Assembly: GCA_031280685.1 (NCBI GenBank)
Contig: JAITGM010000010.1
Span: 1-64,000, forward strand
Origin: Christensenellaceae bacterium
GTDB lineage: Bacteria; Bacillota; Clostridia; Christensenellales; UBA1750
Length of the DNA stretch: 64,000 nt
Direction of reading: 5' to 3'
Shown: in pieces, positions 44,301 to 52,100 of the stretch
Numbering within the stretch: position 1 is the stretch's first letter
Layout of the letters: every line of letters starts with the position of its first letter
Notes under the pieces: generated by a model
What the model saw: the letters and a program-made list of their open reading frames with translations, nothing else
Databases searched by the model: none
Told to the model about the DNA's origin: nothing
Position numbers and translations under genes: made by a program

Positions 44301-47040
44301 ACGAAACGAGTTTTCTGGGAACATTGAGGAATCGGCGGCGGTGCACGCAACGGCGCTTCTGGAAGGCTTGCTAGGAAAGACGCAAGACACCTTTGCGAAT
44401 CGAATGCGTCAAGAGGCACGGGACAGCAAGCGCGCGGCCCTCAAAGAACTCAACGATGAGTGGGTTGAAAAATACAAGCGACTTCGGTCAAGTGATCGCG
44501 AAAAGCTCAAGGAGGCCGTTGCTTCTGCGCGCACAAGCTTGCGCGAACAAGCCGCGCAACGCGCCTTGCTAAAGAATCGTCGCAAATCCGTCACGCGTCA
44601 TGTGAAAGGCTTACTGTCCAAGCTTAAGGCGAACAATCGTCATAAGAACATTCCGCTGGAACTGCAGGAAGCAATTCTTCCGTTTCTTGAGAGCCTGGAT
44701 ATGTCCTACAATAGACACAGCGCTTCAAATGCGCTGAACAATGCTATCACCAGATTGACGGAGAAGTTCAAGCCTTATCTGTCCGGCGATCCTGCAGGCA
44801 ACGAAATTCTGAACGACCTCATTGCGTCGTTCAAGGAATCTCTGACCGATGGGGTGAACTTGGGCAGCATGGACGCAGACCAGCTTTTCCGGCTGGATCA
44901 GCTTCTGACTACCATGGATGCGATGGCCCGCGCCGTTCAGGCCCTTCCCGGGCGTTATCGAAACATGACGGTCAATGAAGTCGCCGCCGAGGTCACTTCC
45001 TACGCCGAAACCGTGAAGGAAGCAAAAGGCCTGAACAAAGCACTTCAGTCTCTCGACCGCATGGCTAACAGCGGAAACATGCGCTTCATCGACGCCATGG
45101 ATCAGCTGGGCAGTGGCGGCGAAAAGATCGCTAGCATAATCTTTGACGCCTTGGACGAATATTCCGGGTTCCAGCGCGAGAGCCAGGTCGCATGGGAGGC
45201 GCGCGACAAAGCTCACGGAATAAACCCAGAAACTGTGCGCGAACAGTACACGGACAGCAAAAACAAGATCCGCATTGAGCTATCTAATGGACAATGGGCC
45301 TGGATCACCCAGGCGCAGCTAGCAAACCTCATCACGACCTACAAGACGACAGATGGCAAACGGCGCATAGGCCAGGGTGGTTTTAGGCTGAGCACTATCC
45401 GCAAACGCAGTGGAGGCGAATTCGGCAAGATCGAGCAGATCGATAAGCTTCTGCGGCCTACCGATGCAGACATGGTAAAGCTCGAAAGCCTGGTCGATCC
45501 GAAACTGCTTTCATGGTTCTCAGATGAACAGAAGCGCATGGCTTCTACGTTGGCAGAGCGCGGCAATGTCGTCACGCGTGAGATGTACGGCATCAATCGC
45601 TACATGCTGCGCGATTACTGGCCGCTTGAAACCTATGAAGCTGATCGCGCAAACGGTGCGGGCGCGCCCTCTGACACCTACTATTACAATGGCGCCGAAA
45701 ACCAGGGGTTCACAAAAGATAGGACAAAGACGAGCGCGCCGGTGTTCATACGCGACGGCTTTGATCTGGTAGCCCAGCACGAACAGGGCATGAACAATTT
45801 TGCCGCCTTCACCATGCCCATCAACATCGCCTATCGCTGGTATAACCATACAGACGTTCAAACTGCGGTGAAGCACTTGCTTGGCGATGATATGCGAAAA
45901 TACATGAGCACCTTGCTGATGGACGCACAGGGCTTTGGGCAATCTTCTGCTCGCACCCTTGAGCGCGGATTCCATAAGCTAGTTAGAAATGCCAAGCGTG
46001 CGGCGGTCTATGCGTCACCCACGGTCATTCTGCAGCAGCACACCGCAGGCACCAGAGCACAGCAGGTCATTCCAGAGAAGTTCTGGATAGCCTCCGCCGG
46101 CCAGGGGCGAAAGGCGTACGACGAGAACCTTGCCCATCTGCCGCTACTGTGGATGAAGATACAGGGCAACTATGACATTGGCGTGACGCGCTCAAACCGC
46201 GAGGTGTTGGCGAAGGATTTGACCAAACTGCAGAAGCGCATAGCTTTCATCGCTGATCAGGCGAACGCAAGCGACGGGCGCACATGGAACCGCATCGCCA
46301 ACGCCGTGCGGCTTTGGGTCGAATCCGAAGGCAAGTACGAGGTTGGAAGCGATGCTTATTGGGAAGAAGTGCGGCAACGGTTCGATAAGGTCATCCACGA
46401 AACACAGGTTATTGACACACCGTTCGACCGCACGGAATCTATGCGCAGCGGTGATCTTTTCACCAAGTCGCTGACGGCATTCATGTCGGAGCCGCTATTG
46501 CAGGTGAACCGCATCCGAAACGGCCTGGTAGATGTGGCGCGGCATGGCCCGGGGAAAGGGCGCGGCAAGCGCATCGTGCGCGATTTGGCTTGGTTCGTAG
46601 TCGCGGATTTCCAAGCGTCATTTATGGCCAATCTCATAAAAAACGCATTCTTGGCGATGGGCGACGACGACAAGAAATGGGAAGCTATATGGGAAAATAT
46701 AATGAACCGCACAGTATTCCAGATCAGCGACTTCCGGGGTAATGGGCCAAAGATCGCTCTGACGGGTTTGATGTCGCTCCATCCGCTTCTGCGACAGATC
46801 TCCAATGTCATAGAGGGCTACGACGCAAGCGATCTCAGTCTATCTGCTTTGACCGACTTGGTCGAGGCTGTATCGAACGCGATGAGCAAAAAATCCTCCC
46901 TCACCCTCTACGGGAAGGCTCGCAATATCTCCACAGCGCTTGCACAGCTCAAGGGCGTTCCGCTGCGCTCTTGGCTCAATATCCTCGAACCGATACTCGA
47001 ACTCTTTGGGCAGGGCGATCTGGTGGATCGCTATAAGTAG
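38305..47040 (+). CDS. Giant polyvalent virion protein (2911 residues)
   Basis: A multidomain protein that is probably packaged in the head and ejected into the host. Order (approximate residues): helical N-terminus; glycine-zipper hydrophobic segments 315-350, 405-490 and 525-575 (GEGAEEILSEALSPIVD, SAGGGGAVISLILG), possibly a membrane channel; degenerate zincin-like domain near 869 (LHETMEFARAF, second zinc His replaced, then EYMNDAIAGVF); PBECR-type nuclease-like domain 1065-1205 (FERYVIGNVSERAADDIQDL, IHIENRHGEN, ISEAVTDAKWQKVWV); an ART-like or LPD-type domain from 1270 to about 1775 (VAVHNLTEAKLKKVLQLGAF, GLYEIKLAVL); coiled coils near 2050-2110; and an LPD38-like C-terminus (2310-2911). 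Domain names follow the polyvalent-protein classification and are tentative. It is related in layout to the broken gene at 2413-6667. Confidence 0.8.
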   Translation: MARIFRKNFEEAQEAWKQKHPSYSRVSSSSASLVDAMRKKEREDKDKASATFSKDYDSLYEKYQEALFGLEEYSPGGASAPKAYSPVDYITTAPNGNVAAATNKTPSQSPAGFYSAYSKAFAAEDKLASLIASMPKDVRDEMGIDFKRQVATGYYSQLQEIQKDQAAEALNSASEKIAKESPYASDFAKRKKADELTASEQFALDRDISYNPGDIGDNALLSKLAVNKYFGQPDNLAKAQQAYAELWAKVDADYKRLKESGVMLRDSSLPASYDFDDPKRQEKINNLEAEIARAENGFIPKRKRDLELMANYFKMGAAGGFENAANGFVGMVGDYLPGMAAQILSKAPGIEGSELGQRMNAFADRAMTNFEAITGRESAVVNDAWRRTTELEPTDAEQEVGKHISNIGQIAGNVWMAGGGAPQVPIPANPGITSKIASYRAVAPLALSAAGGETSKLLNNGVDLHKAVARGLIQGAIEGIPEIAFGGIPGYGEGVLSSALQKVMPRMASSPIVQEIIRRATDAFGEGAEEILSEALSPIVDRMMIDPETPLATLGDLLSAGGGGAVISLILGIGESGFDAIGRPVIRSTTHGAAQGLPASTEQLNRDIAEFQRTGVVPSNQQTDEAFNAYAKFYEQAGLPAEQVQQNAENDLREAYSELYGASAQPSGATSMPIDPAELERTSEEAVASPDSTVETPQGMVERHIDALAKSGGYSEPARAEILRSFRENKDSISDPSEYASAFNAAYKAGQLDSADYEDVAQGLRSKAPEVALRAAWNIGQNERQGTTREMPTEVRAVEPNVVDNTSGTASSDFVELEHALAQKTGIEIRIEDTLINKDGQAANGNFEARLLRMTIAADADNPLTARLHETMEFARAFAPEKMAGVYREVAKMLIARAGGAENFADAIATYANGYKGTVEDAAREYMNDAIAGVFATPEGFGEFSAWLSDSKTITQAQKKSTLQTIADFLQNMLEKIHAFITGENNRLNNSERALLGEEEQKLEKLRAQVLEALDEAVENRKALPSTGIEIADEARYSQKMQDTIREYKEAVDPKMLALAERFKANKNAKFERYVIGNVSERAADDIQDLTGVNVRGYESAINKSAFIHIENRHGENGAADHSMADLNDVARMRYVLENYDTMKIARDQNGDVVFSSKYHMANSSPAPVLLFSKRINGTYYISEAVTDAKWQKVWVTSARIEKRNQPHTGAESANTAPSYTSKTPPALLADSDDASLAQENNGVKGSVREESDDDARFSLKAPIETAGDLVAVHNLTEAKLKKVLQLGAFPMPSIAVTKSSIPHTNFGDISLVFDRSTIDPKASPRNKVYSADAWTSVVPKTEYEIDDKKARAASQALASSASSINPALGQEARRFMNQVDDYINGSSGMDGLMERAYTNAGIQAAFLADQSLDVQPEMEEKRWNAYYDNEAVRWIAEQHDNNLDNVMQAVNGAQEARERMIHLTKEAVRAQNRREFPNLDSMRPHLRSAIEKQTNEIGFSHADSLFTSAANYLRAGGASAQNQEVDMRASEEKFRKLIDREAFDAWADGVFGDLVKSEGIRNNADLFTPQGNRRTFKQLHVPVTAENIVNVMRGEASDQRHVVSFNGPKSLRAVTAKSFKSLDEIRSAKPRLQHLSQEEAERINDEFNNVLSALTSSIYEANKAKLGSNQFIGGDAVGEAILEAASKRSISVNSIDKTLKEWNITITPKQAAEIYSLILRISETPVNIFEAKPERVVGLYEIKLAVLPEGKYSDVRAALAEMGIPVEDYNADNEDSRVDVLNGAAADALRFSLRGIEAPSTEVQRLMEASPALSEFVRTTMGEFKRSKPLTQRVVRKSVDLLLKEIGVGQNSAEVLTSAVFDLMSSISDSNSPLLSRPGTYESAWYEVRNLVATAIHNSGKLDTGLHEQYSDLLREMRTVGVSLDSHQRAEVENAFDSVNAFRKANFGRVLFTNDGIPLDSKWVEWSQQYPELFDADANSNEQPILLAQVWQALQPQTRNEFSGNIEESAAVHATALLEGLLGKTQDTFANRMRQEARDSKRAALKELNDEWVEKYKRLRSSDREKLKEAVASARTSLREQAAQRALLKNRRKSVTRHVKGLLSKLKANNRHKNIPLELQEAILPFLESLDMSYNRHSASNALNNAITRLTEKFKPYLSGDPAGNEILNDLIASFKESLTDGVNLGSMDADQLFRLDQLLTTMDAMARAVQALPGRYRNMTVNEVAAEVTSYAETVKEAKGLNKALQSLDRMANSGNMRFIDAMDQLGSGGEKIASIIFDALDEYSGFQRESQVAWEARDKAHGINPETVREQYTDSKNKIRIELSNGQWAWITQAQLANLITTYKTTDGKRRIGQGGFRLSTIRKRSGGEFGKIEQIDKLLRPTDADMVKLESLVDPKLLSWFSDEQKRMASTLAERGNVVTREMYGINRYMLRDYWPLETYEADRANGAGAPSDTYYYNGAENQGFTKDRTKTSAPVFIRDGFDLVAQHEQGMNNFAAFTMPINIAYRWYNHTDVQTAVKHLLGDDMRKYMSTLLMDAQGFGQSSARTLERGFHKLVRNAKRAAVYASPTVILQQHTAGTRAQQVIPEKFWIASAGQGRKAYDENLAHLPLLWMKIQGNYDIGVTRSNREVLAKDLTKLQKRIAFIADQANASDGRTWNRIANAVRLWVESEGKYEVGSDAYWEEVRQRFDKVIHETQVIDTPFDRTESMRSGDLFTKSLTAFMSEPLLQVNRIRNGLVDVARHGPGKGRGKRIVRDLAWFVVADFQASFMANLIKNAFLAMGDDDKKWEAIWENIMNRTVFQISDFRGNGPKIALTGLMSLHPLLRQISNVIEGYDASDLSLSALTDLVEAVSNAMSKKSSLTLYGKARNISTALAQLKGVPLRSWLNILEPILELFGQGDLVDRYK

Positions 47041-47075
47041 TCAGCCAAAAGCCATGCCTATCCGCGTGGGATCTT

Positions 47076-47117
47076 CCTTCGCGCTTCCCTGAAAGTGCCG
47101 ATTTTTCTTGCTATACT
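47076..47117 (+). promoter_or_regulatory. Late promoter 3 (fibres and lysis)
   Basis: TTCCTTCGCGC element, CTGAAA (47089-47094), exact 17-bp spacer, TATACT (47112-47117), 20 bp upstream of the collagen-like gene. Same design as late promoters 1 and 2. Confidence 0.65.
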
Positions 47118-47137
47118 TCCCCAGAGAGGTGAGTTCC

Positions 47138-48871
47138 ATGCAAACGATCCGGATTGACGGCTATATCGCGACACCTGAATCCATTCGATTGGGCACTGCC
47201 GAGAGCTTCGGCATTGAGCAGCTACGCTTCGAGTTTTCGCCCGAATGGAACGGATTGCTCAAGCGCGCGGTATTCGTCTATGGTGCGCTCGCAGGCGTAT
47301 CCGTCGTTATACCTGAAGACGGCAGCGCAGTCACAGTTCCCGCAGAAGCCACACAAATGGCCTCGCCAGCGCAAAACTGGACACTTGTGATAGATGGATA
47401 CGGTGAAGTTTCAGATGGAGAATTCAGGCGCATCCGCTCCGTCAACATACCCTATCGCGTGCAGGGCACGGCCTATGTAGATGCTGAAAATGCCGTACCG
47501 CCCACGCCCAGCGAATATGACCAGATGCTTGCGCAAATGCAATCCTTGATCGACACGATCTATCAGGCGGGCATCGGCATTCGCATCGAGGGGCAGTTCG
47601 ACACGCTGCCCGATCTTGAAGCAGGCGTTTCGAACCCGCGCGTCGGCCAGATGTACAACGTTGGTTTTTCGCCTCCCTATAACATCTATGCTTACATGAA
47701 CATCGACGGCGTTCTCGGCTGGTACGACCAAGGACATTTGCAAGGAGAACAAGGCGAGCAAGGGCCAAAGGGTGACCAGGGCATCCAAGGCATTCAGGGC
47801 GTTCAAGGGCCAAAGGGTGATGCGGGCGCGCAGGGGCCGACTGGCGCCCAAGGGCAGCAAGGCGTCCAAGGCCCGATTGGACCGCAGGGCGCTCAGGGAG
47901 CGCAAGGCATACCCGGCCCCAAGGGTGATACGGGCGATACCGGGCCGCAAGGCGTTTCCGGCCCCAAGGGTGATGCTGGAGATGTCGGGCCGCAAGGGCC
48001 GATAGGCACAACCGGCCCTGCTGGTCCACAAGGCATCCAAGGCCCCACGGGCGCACAGGGGCAGTCTGGCCCCATTGGCCCACAAGGCATTCAGGGCCCA
48101 CAGGGCGTTGCAGGCCCCGCTGGCCCGCAGGGCATCCAAGGCCCGCAAGGTGTCAAGGGCGATAAGGGAGATCAAGGTGACCAAGGAGATCCTGGCGACC
48201 CATTCGACGTAGTTGGTGTTGTGGACACAACGGACGACCTGCCTGACCCGACAACGGTTATTGTGAACGGTGCGTATCTCGTTGGCGCCTCTGCCCCCTA
48301 CGAACTTTATGTGAAGGTAGATTTCGGAAGCGGCCTGCAATGGTTCGACGCGGGCCCCTTCGGCGCAATTCCCGGCCCGCAAGGCATACCCGGCCCCCAA
48401 GGTGTTAATGGCGATACCGGCCCGCAAGGGGTTCCCGGCCAAGACGGCGCTATAGGTGCGACTGGCCCACAAGGCGAACAGGGTCCGCAGGGCGAGCAAG
48501 GCCCCGCAGGCGAGCAAGGGCCTCAAGGCATCAAGGGCGACACGGGCGAACAGGGTCCACAGGGCATTCAGGGGATTCAAGGCATTAAGGGCGACACCGG
48601 CGAGCAGGGAATCCAAGGCCCGCAGGGCGTCAAGGGCGATAAAGGCGACAAGGGCGATACGGGCGAACAGGGCGTCCAAGGCTTGCAGGGTGATCCAGGG
48701 CCGCAAGGCGAGCTTGGGCCGCAAGGCCCACAGGGGATTCAGGGCACGCCCGGCCAGTCGGCCTATGCCGCCGCCCAGTCTGGCGGCTACGCGGGCGCGC
48801 AAAGTGATTTCTATATCGACTTGGCGGCGTTGGATGGTCTAGGCGATGCTCTGGCCGCGATAGGAGGGTAA
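47138..48871 (+). CDS. Collagen-like tail fibre
   Basis: 577 residues from ATG 47138 (AGAGGTGAGTTCC upstream). The N-terminal 150 residues are a beta-rich attachment domain. Two Gly-X-Y blocks (about 200-355 and 411-540, GPQG/GIQG/GPKGD units) are separated by a 50-residue module, [20 protein letters not shown]...PYELYV, which duplicates the module before the first block ([11 protein letters not shown]...PPYNIYAYM). The modules probably trimerise the triple helix. The very short C-terminal tip ([18 protein letters not shown]) suggests that a partner supplies receptor binding, probably the Kelch-like protein that follows 4 bp later. Confidence 0.85.
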   Translation: MQTIRIDGYIATPESIRLGTAESFGIEQLRFEFSPEWNGLLKRAVFVYGALAGVSVVIPEDGSAVTVPAEATQMASPAQNWTLVIDGYGEVSDGEFRRIRSVNIPYRVQGTAYVDAENAVPPTPSEYDQMLAQMQSLIDTIYQAGIGIRIEGQFDTLPDLEAGVSNPRVGQMYNVGFSPPYNIYAYMNIDGVLGWYDQGHLQGEQGEQGPKGDQGIQGIQGVQGPKGDAGAQGPTGAQGQQGVQGPIGPQGAQGAQGIPGPKGDTGDTGPQGVSGPKGDAGDVGPQGPIGTTGPAGPQGIQGPTGAQGQSGPIGPQGIQGPQGVAGPAGPQGIQGPQGVKGDKGDQGDQGDPGDPFDVVGVVDTTDDLPDPTTVIVNGAYLVGASAPYELYVKVDFGSGLQWFDAGPFGAIPGPQGIPGPQGVNGDTGPQGVPGQDGAIGATGPQGEQGPQGEQGPAGEQGPQGIKGDTGEQGPQGIQGIQGIKGDTGEQGIQGPQGVKGDKGDKGDTGEQGVQGLQGDPGPQGELGPQGPQGIQGTPGQSAYAAAQSGGYAGAQSDFYIDLAALDGLGDALAAIGG

Positions 48872-48874
48872 ACG

Positions 48875-50254
48875 ATGGCAAACGTAGCACAAGGACTTAC
48901 GGCCATTCAGGCCGGGCGGGAGGCCATAGCGGACGCAATCAATGCCAAGGACGAAAATGCGGGGGCGTCGCACTCCGATAGCCTGCAGGCGCTGGCGACG
49001 AAAATAGAGGGAATGGCGAGCGGTTCTGGATTGGACATCTACGCACAAGTGGCCCAGCCTGAAAAGAACGCAGGGCTTTGGATTAAGCGCGGTGATGTGG
49101 CCAAGGTCATAAGCCGGGATGTTTTTACAGGGGACGGGAGCGCCTACGGTATCGGAAACCTTGGGACGGCGGTTAGCCATGCGTCATGCGCGGCCTACGG
49201 AAACAAGCTTTACATATTCGGAGGGCAAACCGGGGCTTTTAGTAGCACAACGCTAAACAACGACTTAACCATTGTGGACACAATCACGGGAGCCATAGAA
49301 GTGCGCACGGGATTTTTGCCATCAAGCCTTATAGCGGCCGCCGCAATAACGGTTGGGAACAAAATTTATGTGCTGAACACCACGACGGCATCATCAAACA
49401 ACGCGCAAATGTATATTTTCGACCCAACAACGGTGGCGCTGACCGCTGGAGAGATAACCGCGTTGACATTTGGGAGCAAAGGCGGCGCGGCGGCGGCGGC
49501 AGTAGGGACGGCCATATACTTCTTCGGCGGGAAATCCTCCTCTTACAGCAACACAACATCTGTCTCATCCCGAAAAGAGATAGTGAGATACGACACCGCT
49601 AACGACACATTTTTACTGTTGAGCGCGACGCTCCCAGAAGCTAGGATTTGCGCGGCGGCTTCGGCATACGGAAATAATATTTATATTTTTGGTGGTGCGG
49701 CAACTGGCTCAATAAATTCAACGCTAACTGGAACCAACACAATTTATAAATTTGACACAACGACAAGCACACTAACCACTCTTTCGAGCGTGCTTCCAAA
49801 CGCCATTGCAGGCATGGCCGCGCAAACAATTGGAAATAAAGTGTATGTATTCGGTGGAAGTTCATCCGGGGCGGCATATGGTGCAATACGTGTGTTTGAC
49901 CCAATAACCAACGGGGTTTCTAACGCGCCGTTTTCGCTTCTGTACACGCTAATCTACATCGAAACCGCATCCGCTGTAATCGCGGGAACAGTATATATTG
50001 CTGGCGGTAGAAACAGCATTACAGGAAACGGAATCAATGGGATAATCGCCGCAAAAATCGCATCGACACAGCTAGATGCCGGAACGGCAATCTTGGCAAT
50101 AAATCGAGGAGGAGCAATCGCGCGGCCTAAAATCTATGAGGACGCCTCAGCAGAGATAGAAATGCCCATAGATGGAGTTTACTATCAAACCCCAAGCGGC
50201 CTAATCGCCGCCGATGCGGCTTGGTGGAATGGCAGCGCGTGGGCAGCGGTTTAG
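48875..50254 (+). CDS. Kelch-repeat fibre tip / receptor-binding protein
   Basis: 459 residues. The N-terminus (NVAQGLTAIQAGREAIADAI, SDSLQALATKIEGMA) is a phage adaptor motif. Residues about 100-400 are five to six Kelch blades with repeated YIFGG and KIYVL/KVYVFGG hallmarks (AAYGNKLYIFGGQT, AVGTAIYFFGGKSS, YGNNIYIFGGAA, IGNKVYVFGGSS). The C-terminus ends DAAWWNGSAWAAV. Kelch propellers bind proteins or glycans, so this is a receptor-binding candidate. The propeller-coding part (about 49.2-50.1 kb) is more A/T-rich, with AUA and ACA codons rare in its neighbours, which points to acquisition from another source. Confidence 0.75.
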   Translation: MANVAQGLTAIQAGREAIADAINAKDENAGASHSDSLQALATKIEGMASGSGLDIYAQVAQPEKNAGLWIKRGDVAKVISRDVFTGDGSAYGIGNLGTAVSHASCAAYGNKLYIFGGQTGAFSSTTLNNDLTIVDTITGAIEVRTGFLPSSLIAAAAITVGNKIYVLNTTTASSNNAQMYIFDPTTVALTAGEITALTFGSKGGAAAAAVGTAIYFFGGKSSSYSNTTSVSSRKEIVRYDTANDTFLLLSATLPEARICAAASAYGNNIYIFGGAATGSINSTLTGTNTIYKFDTTTSTLTTLSSVLPNAIAGMAAQTIGNKVYVFGGSSSGAAYGAIRVFDPITNGVSNAPFSLLYTLIYIETASAVIAGTVYIAGGRNSITGNGINGIIAAKIASTQLDAGTAILAINRGGAIARPKIYEDASAEIEMPIDGVYYQTPSGLIAADAAWWNGSAWAAV

Positions 50255-50267
50255 GAGGAGGAAAAGC

Positions 50268-50951
50268 ATGACGAACGTAATTGAGCGGGTAATCGCTTAC
50301 GCTCTATCCAAACTAGGGTGTAGGTATTCACAATCCGAGCGGCGCAAGGAAGGCGTATATGATTGCTCGAGTCTCATCGCGCGCGCCTTCAAGGCTGCGG
50401 GTGTCCCTCTGGTAGTGGGCGGGAGCGATTGCCCCACCAGCGTCGAAGAGGTCAAGTGGATAGGCTTTAAGCTGCTCTGGCCAGCATCACAAGCGACTAT
50501 CGGCAAGGCCTTTGGGGGAGCAAAGGAGCGAGCGCTTTGCGTGCCCGGCGATGTGGTCTTTTATCGCACGGACAAGGCTACCACGCGCAAGCCCCCGATC
50601 ACCCACGTGGCCCTTGTGACAGCACCGGGACAGATCACTCACGCAAGGGGCACTAAGTACGGCGTTGTAACCACAGCCGATGATATCTATGACGGGAAGA
50701 TATGCGCCATTTGCCGCTACGAGCCGCAGAACGATGTCTCTCCTGCCGATAAGCCCGCCGCTCAAACGGTGTGCGTCACGGGCGGCTCTGTCAACGTGCG
50801 CACCGGTCCCGGCACGAGCTACGGCATCCTAACCACCGTGCATAAGGACGATATCCTTCACGCTCTCGAGATGTCGAACGGATGGACGCGCGTGGAGCTC
50901 GCATCTGGCAAGTCGGGATGGGTGAGCGATAAATATCTGCGGAGGACTTAA
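50268..50951 (+). CDS. NlpC/P60 endolysin with SH3b domain
   Basis: 227 residues. Catalytic domain 1-155: Cys in EGVYDCSSLIARAFKAAGV, His in ITHVALVTAPGQ, second His in QITHARGTKYG. SH3b domain 165-227: VTGGSVNVRTGPGTSYGIL, DILHALEMSNGWTRVELA, GWVSDKYLRR. It hydrolyses stem-peptide bonds in peptidoglycan at the end of infection. No signal peptide is visible, so it depends on the holin-like genes immediately downstream. AGGAGGAGG precedes the ATG. Confidence 0.9.
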   Translation: MTNVIERVIAYALSKLGCRYSQSERRKEGVYDCSSLIARAFKAAGVPLVVGGSDCPTSVEEVKWIGFKLLWPASQATIGKAFGGAKERALCVPGDVVFYRTDKATTRKPPITHVALVTAPGQITHARGTKYGVVTTADDIYDGKICAICRYEPQNDVSPADKPAAQTVCVTGGSVNVRTGPGTSYGILTTVHKDDILHALEMSNGWTRVELASGKSGWVSDKYLRRT

Positions 50952-50953
50952 CC

Positions 50954-51250
50954 GTGGACGAACTTAGGCTTATTGATGTTTTGGATACGGTGCTGCCGCT
51001 CATTGCGATCCTCTTCTCTGGCATTGCCATGTTCCGTAACCGCTCCAAGGACGACGCTGCGGTATTGGTGCAGCTTGCCGCACTAACGGCGATGATGGGC
51101 GAAATGAAAGAGCAAGTTGCGGCGTCGTGTCGCAAGTCCGAAGACCGCGATAAGAGCCATCATGGCCTTGCCGAACGCGTAATAGCGGTTGAATCGTCTG
51201 CAAAGCAAGCGCATAAGCGCCTTGATCGCATAGAGGGGCGGCAAACATGA
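50954..51250 (+). CDS. Single-TM protein with coiled-coil tail, holin/spanin-like
   Basis: 98 residues from a GTG two bases after the endolysin stop. One TM helix (IDVLDTVLPLIAILFSGIAM, residues 7-27) and a helical tail (LAERVIAVESSAKQAHKRLDRIE). The layout resembles haemolysin XhlA-type lysis accessory proteins. Overlaps the next gene by 4 bp. Assignment is by position and topology. Confidence 0.55.
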   Translation: MDELRLIDVLDTVLPLIAILFSGIAMFRNRSKDDAAVLVQLAALTAMMGEMKEQVAASCRKSEDRDKSHHGLAERVIAVESSAKQAHKRLDRIEGRQT

Positions 51251-51528
51251 GAGTGCGCTTTCGCCCCGGCTACGGCGAGCCGATGAGCGACTGCCCGAAG
51301 CACATCAGCGGGCATAGCGCGGACGGCACCCTGCGCTTCGCCTCGCTCGTAATCATCGTGATGGCGTGGTTCCTGCTGGCCTTCACGTTGGCAATGGTGG
51401 CGCTCTTCATCGTCTTCCGCGAAGTGCCCGACACGCTCGTTACCGCCGTCTTTGGCGTCGCTGGCGGCGAAGCGCTGGCGCTTGCCCTGAAACGCATCTT
51501 CGAGAAAAAGACGCAGGAAGAAGGCTAG
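51247..51528 (+). CDS. Two-TM holin-like protein
   Basis: 93 residues. Two hydrophobic helices, FASLVIIVMAWFLLAFTLAMVALF (around residues 31-54, here only summarised) and TLVTAVFGVAGGEALALAL (65-83), with a charged C-terminus KRIFEKKTQEEG. Size and position within endolysin, XhlA-like and LLH-like genes suggest part of the holin system. The family is not certain. Confidence 0.55.
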   Translation: MRVRFRPGYGEPMSDCPKHISGHSADGTLRFASLVIIVMAWFLLAFTLAMVALFIVFREVPDTLVTAVFGVAGGEALALALKRIFEKKTQEEG

Positions 51529-51531
51529 ACA

Positions 51532-51852
51532 ATGAACTTCTGGACGATTTTCACCATCGCGGTCGCCTTGGCCGCTCTCGTGGCCATCATCGCCCGGCGC
51601 GACTGGGAGTTACTGCAAAAGGCGCTCTTTGCGCTGGTCACGGTGGTCGAGCGCGAGATGGGTCCCGGCACCGGCGCTCTCAAGCTCGCCGAGGTAATCC
51701 GGCTGGCTCTGCCGCACATCTCCATGGTGCTCAAACTCGTGCTGAGTGAAGAGCGGCTTGAGAGCGTCGTGGAGAGCGCCCTCGCGAGCGCGAAAGAGGC
51801 CTGGACGAAGAATCCCAACCTTCTCAAATCTCGCCCGCCCGGCGCGGAATAA
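51532..51852 (+). CDS. LLH-type holin-like protein
   Basis: 106 residues. One N-terminal TM helix (FWTIFTIAVALAALVAII) and a helical cytoplasmic part: LVTVVEREMGPGTGALKLAE followed by LVLSEERLESVVESALA. The GTGALKLAEV block is typical of the phage LLH holin superfamily. It is the last late gene, directly before a terminator and attR. Confidence 0.65.
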   Translation: MNFWTIFTIAVALAALVAIIARRDWELLQKALFALVTVVEREMGPGTGALKLAEVIRLALPHISMVLKLVLSEERLESVVESALASAKEAWTKNPNLLKSRPPGAE

Positions 51853-51895
51853 TAGCATCTCGCGGATAATGGTCTAGAAACGCTGGCTCCAATTA

Positions 51896-51928
51896 CAAGC
51901 GCTCGTGAATGCCACATGGGCGCTTTTT
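51896..51928 (+). terminator. Terminator of the late operon
   Basis: AAGCGC and GCGCTT pair around a loop of about 15 bases and are followed by TTTTCG. It ends the rightward late transcript before attR. Confidence 0.65.
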
Positions 51929-51951
51929 CGTGTCCATTTTCGTGTCCATTT
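51929..51951. repeat. Integrase arm-type repeat candidate, right copy
   Basis: A 23-bp block identical in 22 positions to 10187-10209, again two CGTGTCC units. It lies 121 bp inside attR. Confidence 0.5.
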
Positions 51952-52035
51952 TTCACATCAGATATGCTTTTCCCATAGCAATATTGCTCTCATGCGAGCA
52001 AGCATGCCGCATGCTTTCTGGCTGAATCAGGGGGA

Positions 52036-52067
52036 AAAACTAGAACGCCCTTTATTTAGGGCGTTCC
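52036..52067 (-). terminator. Terminator downstream of tRNA-Pro, phage-supplied
   Basis: On the minus strand GAACGCCC-TAAATAAA-GGGCGTTC is followed by TAGTTTTTC. It lies inside the prophage just beyond attR, so the phage restores termination for the tRNA whose original terminator is now at 10085-10113. Confidence 0.8.
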
Positions 52068-52072
52068 TTGCA

Positions 52073-52100
52073 TGGTCGAGGTGACAGGATTTGAACCTGC
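52073..52100. other. attR: 28-bp core within tRNA-Pro
   Basis: Identical to 10114-10141. The core covers the 3' part of the intact tRNA-Pro gene including the encoded CCA. Confidence 0.9.

Noticed and set aside
47740-48770. Short direct repeats as a possible CRISPR array
   Set aside because: The repeats are 9-bp Gly-X-Y codon units inside an open frame, without regular spacers; no cas genes in the window.
47411-48802. 463-codon minus-strand open frame
   Set aside because: It is the antisense of the Gly-X-Y repeats of the collagen-like fibre, which keep all frames free of stops.
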